NCBI GenBank assembly: GCA_013396915.1
Contig: VWZL01001286.1
Coordinates: forward strand, 1 to 64,000
Reading direction: 5' to 3'
DNA from: Stercorarius parasiticus
Taxonomy: Eukaryota; Chordata; Aves; Charadriiformes; Stercorariidae
Length of the DNA stretch: 64,000 bases
This document shows, in pieces, positions 36,565-51,500 of this stretch (within the stretch, counting starts at the first letter, position 1; each line of letters starts with the position of its first letter). Below the pieces are notes generated by a model. The model worked only from the letters and a program-made list of their open reading frames with translations, was not told the origin of the DNA and did no database searches. The translations under genes were made by a program, and so were the position numbers.

Positions 36565-39500
36565 CTGCAGGGGGAGAGCAAAACCACACGGTGAAATCCA
36601 GGTCCCAAAAGAGACAGCATGAGGCATGTGCTTCCCCTCTCCCATGCTGCACCCCTGCGGAAAATTAGATGTACAATGGTGGCATGGCACAGCAAAGCTC
36701 ACCAAGTAATGCCAGGTGTTTCCTTATGACTCGGCCAATGGAAAGCAACTGTGGAGGCCAGAGGATCTGCTCAGTCCACCTGGTTCTGCAACGGTTTTGT
36801 GGCACCCCTGAAGGCCATCAGGGGAGCAGAGTGAGAAGAGTATTCACACTAACTTAGTTTGGCTCACAACTCAGAAGTATAAGCAGGAGCACAAGCACAG
36901 TCAACGGAGAGAGGCAGGAAACCTCAAAAGGCAACTCATATGACGTTAATAAGTACCTCATGTTCTGAATCATCTCCAGAGGTGTCTGCACCTAATCCTT
37001 GACCACATAGGGAGTTACTATCTAACCTCACCCCACCCTGGGAGCAAGTGTGCAAAAGTGTCCCAAAAAAGTGTGTGGGTAGCAAAATACCCTATTTCAC
37101 CTCCTTTCTCCAGTGTAAACATTGCGTGTGTTCAGTATCTTTGTGAAATGGCCTTGCCTATAAAAAAGGACTTGCCGAATTCACACCATTCCCATGACTC
37201 TGCAGTTAGATCCATATTAGAGAAAGCTGTCCTGGATTTGCACCAGCTTGAATCTTGGGAGTAATTCTTGGAGAAGGCTGAGTGCTGGAGAGAACAAAAT
37301 GTAAAAGCTTTTTCCTTTTGGACTGGTTAGATGAACATATAATGAACATTGCCAGATGAGAATCTAATCTGCACTGTGCTGTTGCTTCCCTCTGAAATAC
37401 TTTTTAAACTTAGATTCAGAATTTTAAGGCCAGAGATCATTAAATCATGTTGTCTAACCCCATGTACTGAGCTCAGCACTCAGAACTTAGTCCATTCAGT
37501 CCTGTAATTTGCTTGAGGCTGAGGAAAGATACTTCTCCCACCAACATTTGTCTCCATTGCACGATTGAAAAAATGATCTATTGATCTTTTGTCCTGCTGG
37601 CTAATTGCTCAAATAATTTAAAATAAGTGCCATCAGAAGTTAGTTCTGGAGGACTTTGTTTTCCTCTTTTTTCTGATCTGCTTCCACAGCTGGGTTAGCG
37701 AGCACACAGATGAACAACTAAACCAGTGGAGTCCAAAGGACAGTAACGACTTGAGGGCAGGCAAGAGATGGAAGGGAAGGGGACAGGCCACCCTGACCAT
37801 CAGGGAGAGGCGCTCTCTGTCGGCAGAGAGCAGCCCTGAATCTGCCCAGACCCTCGTTTTTCCAAGACAGATGAGCCACCCAAGCCTTGTCTGGGACAGG
37901 TGGCGTAATTGGATATAACTGAGGATTTGCAATGAAGAATGATACTTTTGGAAGGTGAAGAAAATTGGGTTGGCCTGCAAAGTAAGACCCATTCTCCACT
38001 ATGCCTTTTTCAGACCTGTAAATCCCAGGAGGTCTGAAGACTCCTGTACACGAGTCACAGGCAGATTTGGGCCCTTCTGGTCTTTTAACCTCAAGAAGAG
38101 CTGCAGCTGACAGGTCCTGCTAAACAAGAGAAATTCCCTGACTGCCTCTTCACGGCTTTGCAGAGCTATATCCTTCAAGAACATTTCCAAGGCCTGCCTT
38201 TGCCCTCCACCACCCGCTTCCTCAACATCTTTGGCAATTCACAACTGTATTTTTAGGTTTAGCAGAGCAAAATCTTGCTAAAGGGGCCTGTCTTACAGCA
38301 CAGCTCATGCCTACAGGTAGAAATCTTCCAGTGTGCCAGGCTCGAGAAATCAGCCAAGGATAGTGAAGACGCTAGCAGTTTGGAAATGTTTTTGCAAAAT
38401 CAAATTGCTGCAGGCCCATGTGTGGTACAGCACCTCTCAAAGCTCTCTCTATATCATGGAACATGGATATCATCAAGGCCAACAGCCACTAGCTTACCTT
38501 TAACTATCCAATCAAGGAAACATTTTAATTGTCAACTCTACTTAACTTGTTATTTCAACTCTCTTTTAGCTGGGCTCTACGTCCAAAACCACCCACTTAC
38601 TAAGGAAGAAAAATTAATCAAATTTGATTAAAATTACAATGCAGAAACTCGGTGGCAGTCAGGATCTGGCCCGTTTCAGGTGAGACCAGCCACATGAGTG
38701 GAGGAAGATAAACCTCTTTTACAGCAAGGCAAACCACAATGTCAACAGACAAAACTGGTGCAAACTGAATCTCTTTTCTTCTGCAGATGTCTGCATCTCT
38801 TTTCACAGATGTGTGAGCTTCGCTACCTGCTGCTTGGGTGGAAGCTGGGCAAACCCCTTTGTGGATGAAACCCACAAAACCAAAATTAGTGTGGAAGAAG
38901 AGGCCTTGGGGTGAAAAGCCTGAAAAAAGAGGGGAAGAGAGGCAAAAGTCAGTGGTGGAGACGGCCTTCTGTCTTCAGAGACCTGGAGTCCATTACTGCT
39001 GCGCTAGTTTTCACTGGGATAGAGTTAATTTTCTTCATAGTACCTAGCATGGGGCTATGTTTTGGATTTGTGCTGGAAACAGCGTTGACAACACAGGGAT
39101 GTTTCAGTTATTGCTGAGCAGCGCTGACACAGAGTCAAGGCCTTTTCTGCTCCTCACACCACCCGCCAATGAGTGGGCTGGGGGTGCACAAGGAGTTGGG
39201 AAAGGACACAGCCGGGACAGCTGACCCCAACTGCCCAAAGGGACATTCCATGCCATATGACATTGTGCTCAGCACTAAAACTAGGGGGAAGGTTGGCAGG
39301 GGGGCTGCTGCTTGGGGACTGGCTGTGCATTGGTTGGTTGGTGGTGAGCAGTTGTTTTCATTTGCATCACTTGCCTTTCTTGGGGTTTATTTCTCTCTCT
39401 CTCTGTTATTTTCCTTTTCATTACAATTTGTTATTAATTATTATAATTTATTTCAATTATTAAACTGCCTTTAGCTCAGCTCATGAGTTTTCTCCCTTTT

Positions 39501-42500
39501 ACACTTCCAATACTCTCCCCCGATCTCACAGTGGGGGAGTAAGCGAGTGAGTGTGTGGTGCTTACTTGCTGGCTGGGGTTAAACCACAACAACTACCTTT
39601 GCCATAATTTTTCCACATACTGCCAGGGAAATCCTGGCATTTGCCAACAGGAAAATCTTGTGGATTGACTCACAAACACAAGCAGAGTCGAGTCAGATGT
39701 GGCTACTGCTGCCCCAGCTGCCTGTACCATCCCTCTCTCCTACAAGCTCCTTCAGGAGTTTGCTCTCATAGTAGAGGCAGCTGAACTGAATATGAAGCAG
39801 CTCCCAAATGACTGCTGGTGTAATGAGGTAATTCCTGACTGACGCTGGTCTACTTGGCCATTCTGAGCTACAAACCACAGCAATTCACATGCTGCTTCTC
39901 ATGTGGCTCACACATCCCTGCCACAAGGGCGGCAACCCCCAGGAAAGGGGCAGGGCAGAGCAGCGGAAGGTGGAAATCATGTTCACCATCCAACTCTAAT
40001 CCATTTGTGTTAGTGAGTCAACTCATGTGGCCCTTTTGCATCTCAGATTTCCATCTGTGAAACAGGGATGACAACAACACAGCTCTGCCTCAGGTGCAGG
40101 AACCTGCTAGAATAAGCACATGACCCGTTAGGAGGCACTTGGTTCCTTACTACAGGGATAGAGATCCTACGTAGGTACGAAAAAAGATTAAGGGAAAAAA
40201 TAAAGAAAGGACAAAGAAGCTATGCCAGATGGCCTTTCCACTTCTTCCAAAATATCTGTGCCGAATGACCTCTTTTGGGCGTTTTCCCTTAACATTATTA
40301 CAAGTACGTAAGAAATTTGATGTAATCAGGTCTAAAATCCCAGCGGAAGCATAATTGTCCAGGATATTTCAACTGGTGCCTGAGTTACTTGACTACACTT
40401 ACCTAACTGTAAATATTTCTTAGTCTTCAGCTCCAAAAAAACACTCTCTAGAAGCACTTCATCTACCTAAGGATTCAGAAATTAAGCCAGCCCTAGAATT
40501 TAACCATGAAGAATATTTTAACATTCTGTCTTTGCTACAGACTGTTTATTGGACTATCTGACAGAGCGGTTAAAATCCTGCTAGACTTGGCGTTGTTAAA
40601 CAAAAGTATGAGTATACTACCATGCTATGATGGCCAGAACTAGGTGACATTTTACAGACAATTCATCCAAGAAAATTTAGATAAAAAAGCTAATCCATTC
40701 ATCCAAATTGCTTGCATAAAAACCCTTCTCAAAACCTCCCAAAAGGCAAAATACCTCCATTTAAAGCAGCTCCTAAAATACAAATCAGACCATTTAAGTA
40801 GTATTTCTTAGCACTGCAAGTTAAGTCTTTCGAAACTGAGCGTGACAACTTTCCCTATCCCCCTCCTTCACTTCACAGACAAGTCTGATGTCAAAATCCC
40901 AAATCAAGACTCAATTGGGAAGCTGAAAAGTAACCCAGGCAACAAACAACAACAAATGGTAAATGTACATCCAGCTACACCCTGAGCCACATCTGCAAAG
41001 CACTTATTCTCACCGTCTGCTCTCAGGGATAAGATATTATCCCTATGTAAGAGATGAGGAACTGAGGCATGATGAAAACAGCCCACAGGCACAGCAGAGG
41101 GCAAGATCAGGACACCCAAATCCCAGGCTGATAGCACTCACCACAAAGCCTTCTTTCTCTTTGATCTACTTTCTTCTTGAATGAATTTTTCTTTTAAATA
41201 TCAGGCCTATCTAACAGCTCATTTGAAAGCCTGACTTGGACAGCCTCATAAGGCTACTTAAAAATTAATGAACAAGAATAACAGATATCAGCTAGCACAG
41301 GGCAAAGCTTCAGTTTGTTTGTATAAACCCTGGCAGTGAGCACCTTCTCCCCCACAGTTCAACATCTTGAAGGCCACACGGCAAAAGAATGCACATCCCT
41401 TCAGGATAAGAGCAGCACCCGTGCAGGAAACCAGTCAGAAGACATGCAAAAGGACTAACCTTCATCTCCACACACCAGTTTCTTCACCACACAGGGGATC
41501 TCTGTGTAGCCAAAGCCTTTCAGCTGCTCCACCTGCCGAGCTGTGATGGGATGTTCCCACATGGCCGTGTTCATAGCTGGGCAGAAGAGCAGAGGTTTGC
41601 TCAGATCCCATGCCCGGACGACACAAGTCTGAAAGAGAAGCCAAGAGGTTCAGCTCTGAGATGGGTTGTCTTTCCTTATTCCTTCTTCTCCCTTTGCTGC
41701 ACAGAAGCGCTTTCCCAGCCTGGGTGTCATTAGGGGGCCCAAAGCCTCAATCTGTCTGTGCAGCTGGACTAACCCAGAGGCAGATCCACAGGGCTGCCAC
41801 TAATTTGTATTACATTCCAGCAAAGCTCATCTCTGACAGGCAAGAAAGATGAGGGAGGCTACATAGAGGATAGATCCCATCCTAATCCAGCTTGGGGCCA
41901 AGAAAGCAGCCCAATCGCTGGAGCAAACCAAGCTGGAATATCATGCGTGCTGACTGCCAGCTCATGTGGGAGACCAAGAGAAGCTGAGGGGTGGCCAGAG
42001 ATCATATCAGCTAAAGAGAAATCCCCAGGCAACACTTCAGATAAGCCAGCTGTAGAACTAAAACCACCAAAAGTTGGCAAGTGAGGCTTTTTTAAACGAT
42101 ATACCAACTGGATCCATAACTCCTCACAAGGGAAGCGCTGCTGCTTCCAGGATACAAACAGAGGATAACATAAACACATCTGGGCTGTTGCAGAAGATGT
42201 TGGCAGATTACAAACCATCTAGCAGCTCCTGTGTGCTACAGGGAATCGTATCTGACTCCTCAGTAACACAGAGCTTCCAGATAACCCAGTATCACCTCAT
42301 CTCCTTAAAAAGATAAATGCTGGTTGCTCTTAATGCAATGTCCATCCCTAGGCCTAGCAGCATTTAAATCATGCCAAGGGAGCTTCCCAGGTAGCAACAG
42401 TCCCTGGTGCAGGGTCTCTGCTCAGATCATGGACTGCTTATGAGAACCCTGCCCATCCCTTTTTATGCCCTGTGATTTGAACCCTTCCCGACACAGGAAA

Positions 42501-45500
42501 GTCTGCTAGAATCTGTTGTAACTTGCCAACCAGCACCTCCAGCACTTGCTTTCCTTTGCTGGAGCTACCTCTTCCTCTCCAAAAAGACTGGCAGGACTTT
42601 GTGAAGTCATGCGTTCCTAACATCCTTCCTGAGCTCTACCTTCTGCTACCACCATCACACCTACAGTACCAAGGGGACACAGAAGGACAAGACATTGCTT
42701 GTCCCTCCCACAGCTCTTCTGGCTTCTCTCCAGCCTCCAGTGATCTGCTCATACAAATGAGGGCTGTTTCTCTGGGCCTATTTTGTTCATTTATATGCAG
42801 TCCCTCTTAGCTGAACAGCTAAGTTGGTCATGCCGGGGTCCCCAGCCAGAGCTGATGTGCTGCCCTCCATTTCCAGTTCTAGCTTCCTTGCATTACTGAA
42901 GCGTGATGCACCACAGCAACACTTGCAGTTCTGCAGCTTCCTGGCAGATCTTTTGGGTGGTTAATGCTTATGACTTCTCCTAATGCCTGGACACAAAGCA
43001 TTCAGCCATGCTGCAAGTTCCCCCGCACCCAACAGAAAAGCACACTCTCTTTTAATACACTTTCTGCTCAGCCTCCAAGCCAGAGCACCTTTAATACCAG
43101 AAAAACAAGCCTGAACAAGCAAAATCCCCTATGGCTGAAACTGGAAGGTAAGAAAGCGTGAACATGTTTGAATTTCTGTGCTATGCAGTTAGGTGAGGGA
43201 GGAGGTGAGGTAGCAGGAAGTAAACAATTTTATCTGATCTCACAGGTGTCTTTCCAGATTGCATCTGAAAAATGCAGAGGAACTCAAAAGTGAGTGCAAG
43301 TATGTATGCGCACGCGTGTGTGTGTGTGTACATGCATGACAGAGAGAGAGCGAAGGTAGAAAGAGAGAAATACCACCCGTCAGAAAAGGCAGGAAAGGCA
43401 CAAAGCAAGGACTGGGACATAATGGGAGAGACTGACAGAGCTGAGGAGCAGAAAGGGATGTAGGTCAGGGAAGAACAACTACTTGAGAAGGATCAGGGGA
43501 ACCATACTGGAGGAAGAGAGAGACAAGCATATGAAGTGGGAGCAGAACATGCAAATCTCACTGTTCTTGATGCTGCAGAAGCACAAGAGTTTCCATGAAA
43601 GAAAGGTCAGACAGTCTAACACTGGGAGGTGAGAGAACTCTCATGCAGAGCTCCAGTTACTCACCAGCAGGTTGTCACAGATGCCATTTGCGAGCTTTGC
43701 CAGCGTGTTTGCATCAAGAGGTGCCACCAACATAAGATGAGCCCACCGTCTGAGCTCGATGTGCAGGACTGGGTCTGAACGACCTTTCCACAGCTGTGGA
43801 TGAGACAAGATGCGGATTACCAAACCCTTACAACGAATGCTGTAAATAATTGGCACTTTATCTTATCAATCTCACATTAGTAACCATCACATAAACTTAA
43901 GGGGAAAGAATTACTCTCACACTGAGCAAGATCTGACTGTGTGGGGAATGCTGACTGCAGCCAGCGCTCGCTTTTCTGACTTCCTCCTTCCTCCAGTGAA
44001 GGCCGTGTTGCAGCTACATTTAGGAAGCACAGCTAATGGACAGCATCAATGTCCATTGTGCTCTACAAATGGGTATCCTTTCCCCACACACAACAGACTT
44101 CAACTCACAGGGAAGAGCTTTCCCCATCCACATCATGGGTGATCTCCATCCACATTCTTGAGTGAGCTCTCACGGCAACTGCAGGGCAGCCAAGGGATCA
44201 GGGCCAGCCAGCATGGGTTTAGGAAAGGGAGGTCCTGCTTAACCAACCTGATCTCTTTCTATGACCATGTGACCCGCCTTCTGGACGCGGGGAAGGCTGT
44301 GGACGTTGTCTATCTGGACTTTGGTAAGGCCTTTGACACCGTCCCCCACAGCATTCTCCTGGAGAAGCTGGCGAATCATGGCATAGACAAGCGTACTCTT
44401 CGCTGGGTTAAAAACTGGCTGGATGGCCGTGCCCAGAGAGTTGTGATTAATGGGGTGAAATCCTCTTGGTGGCCGGTCACCAGCGGTGTCCCTCAGGGCT
44501 CAGTTCTGGGGCCGGTTTTATTCAATATCTTTATCAATGATCTGGATGAGGGGATTGAGTGCACCCTAAGTAAGTTTGCAGACGACACCAAACTAGGTGG
44601 GAGTGTTGATCTGCTTGAGGGTAGGAAGGCTCTACAGAGGGACCTGGACAGGCTGGATCGATGGGCCAAGGCCAATTGTATGAGGTTTAATAAGGCCAAG
44701 TGCCGGGTCCTGCATTTCGGTCACAACAACCCCAAGCAACGCTACAGGCTTGGGGAAGAGTGGCTAGAAAGCTGCCCGGCAGAAAAGGACCTGGGGGTGC
44801 TGGTGGACAACCAGCTTAACATGAGCCAGCAGTGTGCCCAGGTGGCCAAGAAGGCCAACAGCATTCTGGCTTGTATCAGGAATAGCGTGGCCAGCAGGAG
44901 TAGGGAAGTGATTGTGCCTCTGTACTCGGCACTGGTGAGGCCTCACCTCGAGTACTGTGTTCAGTTCTGGGCCCCTCTGTACAAGAGGGACATTGAAGTG
45001 CTGGAGCGGGTCCAGAGGAGAGCTACCAAGCTGGTGAGGGGTCTGGAGACCAAGCCATATGAGGAGAGGCTGAGGGAGCCGGGCATGTTTAGTTTGGAGA
45101 AGAGGAGGCTGAGGGGAGACCTCATTGCCCTCTACAACTACCTGAAAGGAGGTTGCAGAGAGGTGGGTGTTGGCCTCTTCTCCCAGGTGAATAATGACGG
45201 GACCAGAGGAAATGGTCTGAAGTTGCAGCAGGGGAGGTTTAGATTAGATATTAGGAAGAATTACTTTACTGAAGGAGCGGTCAGGCACTGGAACAGCCTG
45301 CCCAGGGAGGTGGTTGAGTCACCATCCCTAGAGGTATTTAAGAAACGTGTAGATTTGGCACTCAGGACATGCTCTAGTGTCAGAGATTGTAGGGTTTTTT
45401 TTTTGTGTGTGTATGGTTGGACTCGATGATCTCGAAGGTCCTTTCCAACCATGAAGATTCTATGATTCTATGATCATCCCTCAGCTTCAGAATTGTTCAC

Positions 45501-48500
45501 AGTTCACAGGAGCTCCCTCAAGACGCAGCATATCTTAGCGCAGAAGAGAGCTCCATCCTTTCAGCCAACTGAAGCCAGACAGGACCAAACCAGGGGTCTC
45601 ATTTCCTGGGGAATCCATGTCATTTATAAGCTTCACATTTCTTTGAAGTGAAGCTGTCCACTGGCTTTTAACGAGGTATAGACCCCTAACTGCACAAGTC
45701 ACTTTTCAATTAGGATGCGCGTTCCTAAGCATATCCACAGCAGCAAAGTAAACCCCCATAACTACAGTAGGGAACAGTCCTGTTGGCTTTCTCTAGGATA
45801 GAGGCGGTTTAGCCAACTGGGCACTTCCCTCCTCTCTTGGCTCTAAATGAATATTTCTATCTTCAGTAAAGCTCTGAGTTGCTCAAGAGAGTCCTAGTCT
45901 TTTCTTCAGAGCGCAGTTAACTAGGAAAGTGTCAAGAGAAGCAGCAAACAGCATCAGGTGCTTAATCCCCAGAGGACACACACCACCACAGGCCGGCAAG
46001 AGGTTATCAGGGCCACAAACTGTTCCTTCTCTGAGTCACTGGAAACCACAACAAAAAGGCAGCATCCGGAAAGCTGGTGCTTCCTGATACCTTTCCCAGC
46101 TCCTCCACTCGCTTCTACTTTTCCTAGAAGCACTGAAAATTGTAGGTTTATTTTCAGAGTAAAATATCCCACAAGCAGATGCTGAGCAGGCTTATTTCTC
46201 ACCCTTCTGTTAAAACAGCATGTTATAAGGCCTCCATGCCTGCTTTCCAGTGTGCCAGCAGACCTCAAAGCCTGACCCGCTCCTCTTCTATCACCTCACC
46301 GAGGGTTCCTCACAAATAACTGCCTGGAGCTGTAAGCACCCTGGGAACCAGCAGATCTCCACCAGTCTCCCAGACCAGGCAGAAAGCTGGCTGGTCTAAT
46401 GGCTAATTGCCCTTAGTATGCCGCCCTCCAAAGAAAAGCAATGCCCACATCTGAGTGCACTGGCAGGAGTACTAGTAAAGAGTACATCACCTTGTACTCA
46501 GATCCGTACTGCAAAGTATAGAGAAAATGTATAGGAAAACAAATGTTGATGTTTATATAATGATCCTCTTCATACTCAGGGACCCTCAAAACATGTCAGC
46601 AAAACTGTAGTCAAGAGAAAAAGCCATTTTACAAGGTCTGGAGATGGTCACAGCCCTGACAACTGAGTTATCCCTTACTGGAATGGCTCTTCTATGTATG
46701 CACATGAGCACAGATGTGGACGCCTCTGAGATAAGCACTGCTTCCACCAGGAGAACCTCTCTAAGTTCCAGCCACCTATCACACCGGTGCACGACAGCTC
46801 CAGATACTGGCCTTCCTCTGCACCGCTACACCAGGGTGGCCCTACCAGCACAAGGTTACCCAGTCAGACACCAGACCAAGTTTTCAGGCAGCGTGGGTAG
46901 TTTTGTGAATGTCAGCGATGTCTGTAGATTCAGAATACATACTGTTGAGGAGAACTAAGCTGTTGCCTTCGTGACACGTATGACTCATGACGAGCACCAA
47001 ACACCCTCACCGCGATTCTGCAGTGGCTTTCTTGACATTTCCTGATACTCCTCAGAGCTGCAGATAGCGTCTGAGCCCGGGGTGGTGAGAGACCACTTCT
47101 ACCCTCACTGCCTGCTGCAAGTCTGCTAGAGAGGTACAAAATCCTCTGGTACAGTCAGGACAGCCTTTCTTTTCATCCTCATTTACAGCACGGTTGGAAC
47201 CACATTCTTTGAAAGCCATGTTCCAAAGCGTACATTACTAGAACAAAGAAGGGAGCCTTGGCCCAGGATTAAAAAAAAAATAAATAATGTGATCTCTTGC
47301 AAAGAAACTTAGAGGAACACTTTTATTTGCTGTTCAGCACTTGAACAACTAAGCAAATCTCCCAGGGAGCCTGCTTTTTTTCTGAAGCACGACCCACTGG
47401 CATTCTGGAAGTAGAAGGCATGAGTGCGTGACAGAACGACTTGAATTACAAAACGTGTGGTGAGTGGGGACAGGACAGAAGCCCTTGCCACCTCCAAAGG
47501 CAGAACAACTCACCTGCCATTCATCTTCATCGCTGTAGAGGGTGACGGGAATCTCCTGGGCATTGTAGAAATGCTTTGCTCTCTCAGTAGTGACCACCTT
47601 CACTTCGAGCTAATTGGAAAAGAAAGATGGACCAGTGGTTAGACTTGAGGACAATCCTGTAAAGCTCAAGCAACAACGATTTTGAAAGCTATGTGGATTC
47701 TCAGAGGACCTTCCCCTATTCACAGCTGAAAGGCCAGGCCACTGCAGGTGTTCACAGGAGCCAAAGACTCATTTCATGGCACCCTAAAACAGGCAGGTGA
47801 TTAGTCACCGCCTGCCAAACACGTTCGCATGGCCAGTTCACAGTGGGGACAGCAGAAAAGACAGAGCAGGTCAGAATGAGATGCAGTTCTGCACAGAACT
47901 TCAAAGAGACTGTAAGAGGCAGCAAACCAAAGCTCTGTGAAAGATGCCTTTTAATCTCAAAATACGCCTGCCAAAGGGAGTTGTGCCTCAGTGGATTCCC
48001 TTAACCACAGCACAGAGGAATGCCGAGGGTGGCATGCCTAGATGGCACATGCAGGATCACTCTTCCCACACTCGGAGCCAAGAGTAAGCTCTCTGCCAAG
48101 AGAAAGCACAGCGCTTGAGTGATCAGAAGTCCTGCTGAGGGACAAGCTGGCTAGCTGGGGCTCAGGACCACCAGTGCAAAGCAAGGCCACCTCTCCTGCA
48201 CAAGGCTTCACAAGAAAGAGTGGCTTTGGAAGACAAGAATATGATTTCTTGATTGAATGAACCATGTGGCACACCTCACTCTCTCTTTCTGCCCCTGCCT
48301 CTCTCTCTCGATGATCTCCTGGTGCCAAAGTTGGGGAAGTAGCTGCAGACTACTGGATACTACTTTTTAAAACCACGTTAATCAGAATTACTCCAGACAG
48401 GGGTAAAAATACCAGAAGCAAGACCGGGTTGTGTCTTCCAGCTATCCTTCCTATCCAGGTAAGATGCTGGACAAAGGAAAACCTCTGTGTAGGTATGTTC

Positions 48501-51500
48501 ATAGCACAGGGTTTCTGTGCAGCCAGAAGAGTAAACTGGCAACCTCCACAAGGGAAAGACAGACGGAGTGAAAATATACAAAGGTTCTCTCCGAAATCTT
48601 ACGTAAACCTGCCTGCCTTGTTGAAAACCACTGGAATCTTCAGTTATATGGCAATACTGGGGAAACCCTACTGTGCCCCTTGGACATTTGACATGCACAG
48701 TTATGAGGTGCTAAGATGCTCTACGACACAAGATCCTTTAATTTCCTCCTGCAGAAATCTTAACAAGTGGAAAAGAGGTTTTTTCCCTGGTTTCTACATG
48801 TCGCGTGACCTGCTCAAAGCTGTAGCTCTGACAAATGTCGCAAACAGCTGCCTGCCACATGCAGTGAAGCGGAGCTGCTCTGCACATACCAGAATCAGCC
48901 GCAAAGCACCCACGCGGCACATGCAACTGTATTCCTATCTGCAATTCCTCCCAAGGATGTACCTTAAAACCAGCCAACAGACAGGCCAACACATGGAGGC
49001 AGTGCTCCGGTTACAGTGAAAAACAACCCTTTTCCTTATTATTGGCCGTTTTCAATCCCGGTCTGCTCCTTCAAGCAATTCACAGTGCAACTCACTTTCT
49101 GGTTCTGTCAACCCAACAGAGAGATGGGGAGAAACCAGCTTCACCAACAATTCCTTCTCGCTAGAAAACTGTGGCCTGAGGTACAAAACTGATGAAGCCC
49201 TAGGTCTGCACACTCTTGCTAAAACAGACTGCTGAAAACCTCCAAGAACATATCTTCAGCAGCAGCAGCTGAAGTGACAAAACATGTTAACCTATCTCCC
49301 CAACACTAACTAGCCAACTGGGAACGGAGCAGTCTGGATTATCTGCATCCTACATGACTAGAATAACAGCTGGGAGCAGTGGAAAATCCCAGCCTTAGCA
49401 TATGATTGTCTTTGGTAATTTTTCCCATTTCCTGAAGAAATAGTCATGGAAAATAAAGCTGCACATAACACCAATGTTGAGTACTACATGTTTGGTTCTT
49501 TGCCTCTTCTAAACGTCTGCTCTTTTTCAAGCAACCTTAGCTTGGAATCACAGCTGTGTTTCTAGTGCTTTCAAGTGTGAAGATCATATTCACAGCAATC
49601 AACCGTATTGCTTCCAGATTAACCTCACCTCACAGGAAGCTTTTTGGAGCCAAGCAGCAACACCTGCAGAGGTGCTAATGCGGCTCTCTGCTATGCCATG
49701 GGCTTCAGTGAGGTGTTAACCTCGCTGTCTGCAAGATACTATTTATTTGGTGATTTTAAAGAGCAACGTGCAGTTTAAAGGGGCACATCTGCTGTCTGAA
49801 ATGGTACCAGTAGGCCAGGTCTGCACTAAAAGTGAAGTTAGCCATAACAGTCTAAAGATTTTTAGGTGACACAACTCGATCTGCCACATGACATATTTTG
49901 TCACTTGCTACTTCAATTGAGCCATTATTCAAAATTTTCTAATCTAGACCAAAAATGCCCCTCTAAGGCTAAAGGATACACAAAGATCCCTGGAAGACAC
50001 TCTGCTTTTTTTGTATTTTTTTAAGATAGTTTCATAACCATCTCTGTCTTAAAAAATATACTTATTTCTTCAAAGCATAAGCCCGTAGCTGGCTATCGAG
50101 TACTACATCCAATCCACTACAAGCTAAAGCATACCAAAGGGATGTGTTCAATATGGTGGCAACTCCACCACTCCCCCAAGAAACTCTATTAATTAGAACT
50201 TAGTTAAATATTCTCCATGATTAAGGTTTTCTGCTGGGGTGGGCTCCTGGATCCCTTGTTCTGCGCAAGTCCTTCATGTCCTTCCAGCTACATTGGAAAG
50301 AGATCAGTTCTCAAGATCACTTTAGCCTACATAGTTTTTTTTTCTTTCTATTTACCTGGCACACCCTTTGTTTGCCTGTGGTTATATCTCTGCTTAAACA
50401 GCAAAGTCAGTCTAGCCACACTCAAAACTCTTTACTGGAGACAGTTTAGACTAGTTCCAGTTCTTTCATTTGGACCATTTCAGCCAATTCTCCAGAATAA
50501 ACTTTACGGCAAAACTGGTCTCCTATGTTCATGCAATATCGTTGGTCTCTGTTAGAGGATTCTCCTGTCACAGCCATTTCTGCTTGGGGTAAGGGGGTGT
50601 GATTTTTTTTTTCCATACTTTCCCAGTTTTGACAGCAAAATCTTTACACACAGGCTGAGCTTCGATAACAACTGCTGCAGAAAAGAACGAGTTGCTCCTT
50701 TGTTAAATGGCACATACAAGATGACGTAGAGACTACCTGGCTGGAGCGCAACAAAATGACATGACATGATTTAAACCCAGAAGTCCACATGACATCCTGT
50801 ACCTTCAAGAGCAATACATTTCTCCCACAGAAAAGTTTGTCGTTTCCTATCTTTATGATTAACCAATATTCTGCCAATGTGATTTTTGTCATCGTATTCC
50901 TGACAGGCCACTCAAAAAATACCAGGAATTGGACTAAGACAATGCATGTGAATGTAGCACAACCACAAGAGTAACCCACAGTGTCCTCATGAGACACTAT
51001 GCGCTGTCTCCCCACAACACCAGGTGCAAGGGTAATAACCTGAAAGGCGTATGCTGATATAAATTTCCTAGATCTTCAAAGAGGTTAAAAAAAAGGCAGT
51101 AAGACGTAGTCACATCCATTATCACCCTCAACGAGATGTTTAATGAATGCAAAATCACACTGCCAAGTTGTTCACCAAGCACCATTCTAGCCAAAACATC
51201 AATTTAAACTAACCGCTCCAGTTTCAAGCCTCTGACCATATCTCCTTTCGTACAAAAGACTTCGTCTGCTTCTGCCCTGCTTCCACCACTGGCTTTTTAA
51301 AGTTCTGTTCCGTCAGTAAGAAACTGATGCAACAGGCTTGTGCAGGACTTAACAAACTCAAGGAAAAGTTACACTGACTCAGCAGGCTTCAGATCAGGTC
51401 TTGAAATCACATCAGACATGAGCAAATAAATAATATTAATTAACAAATTAAGTACCAGAAGCTCCTGGACCAGATACTTCACTTTCACTTCTTGTGTAAC

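Larger units (their letters stand above)
36565..41459 (-). other. PPCDC: PPCDC intron 5
   Basis: Largely non-coding; contains an old CR1-like fragment near 37.5 kb, the solo LTR at 38997-39591 and two old MIR/L2/L3-like fragments near 40.0 and 41.1 kb. No other gene is seen. Confidence 0.8.

Noticed and set aside
48429..49019. 196-codon plus-strand open frame
   Set aside because: No recognisable domain or motif, lies in a PPCDC intron, and no flanking splice or promoter signal supports it; best explained by chance.
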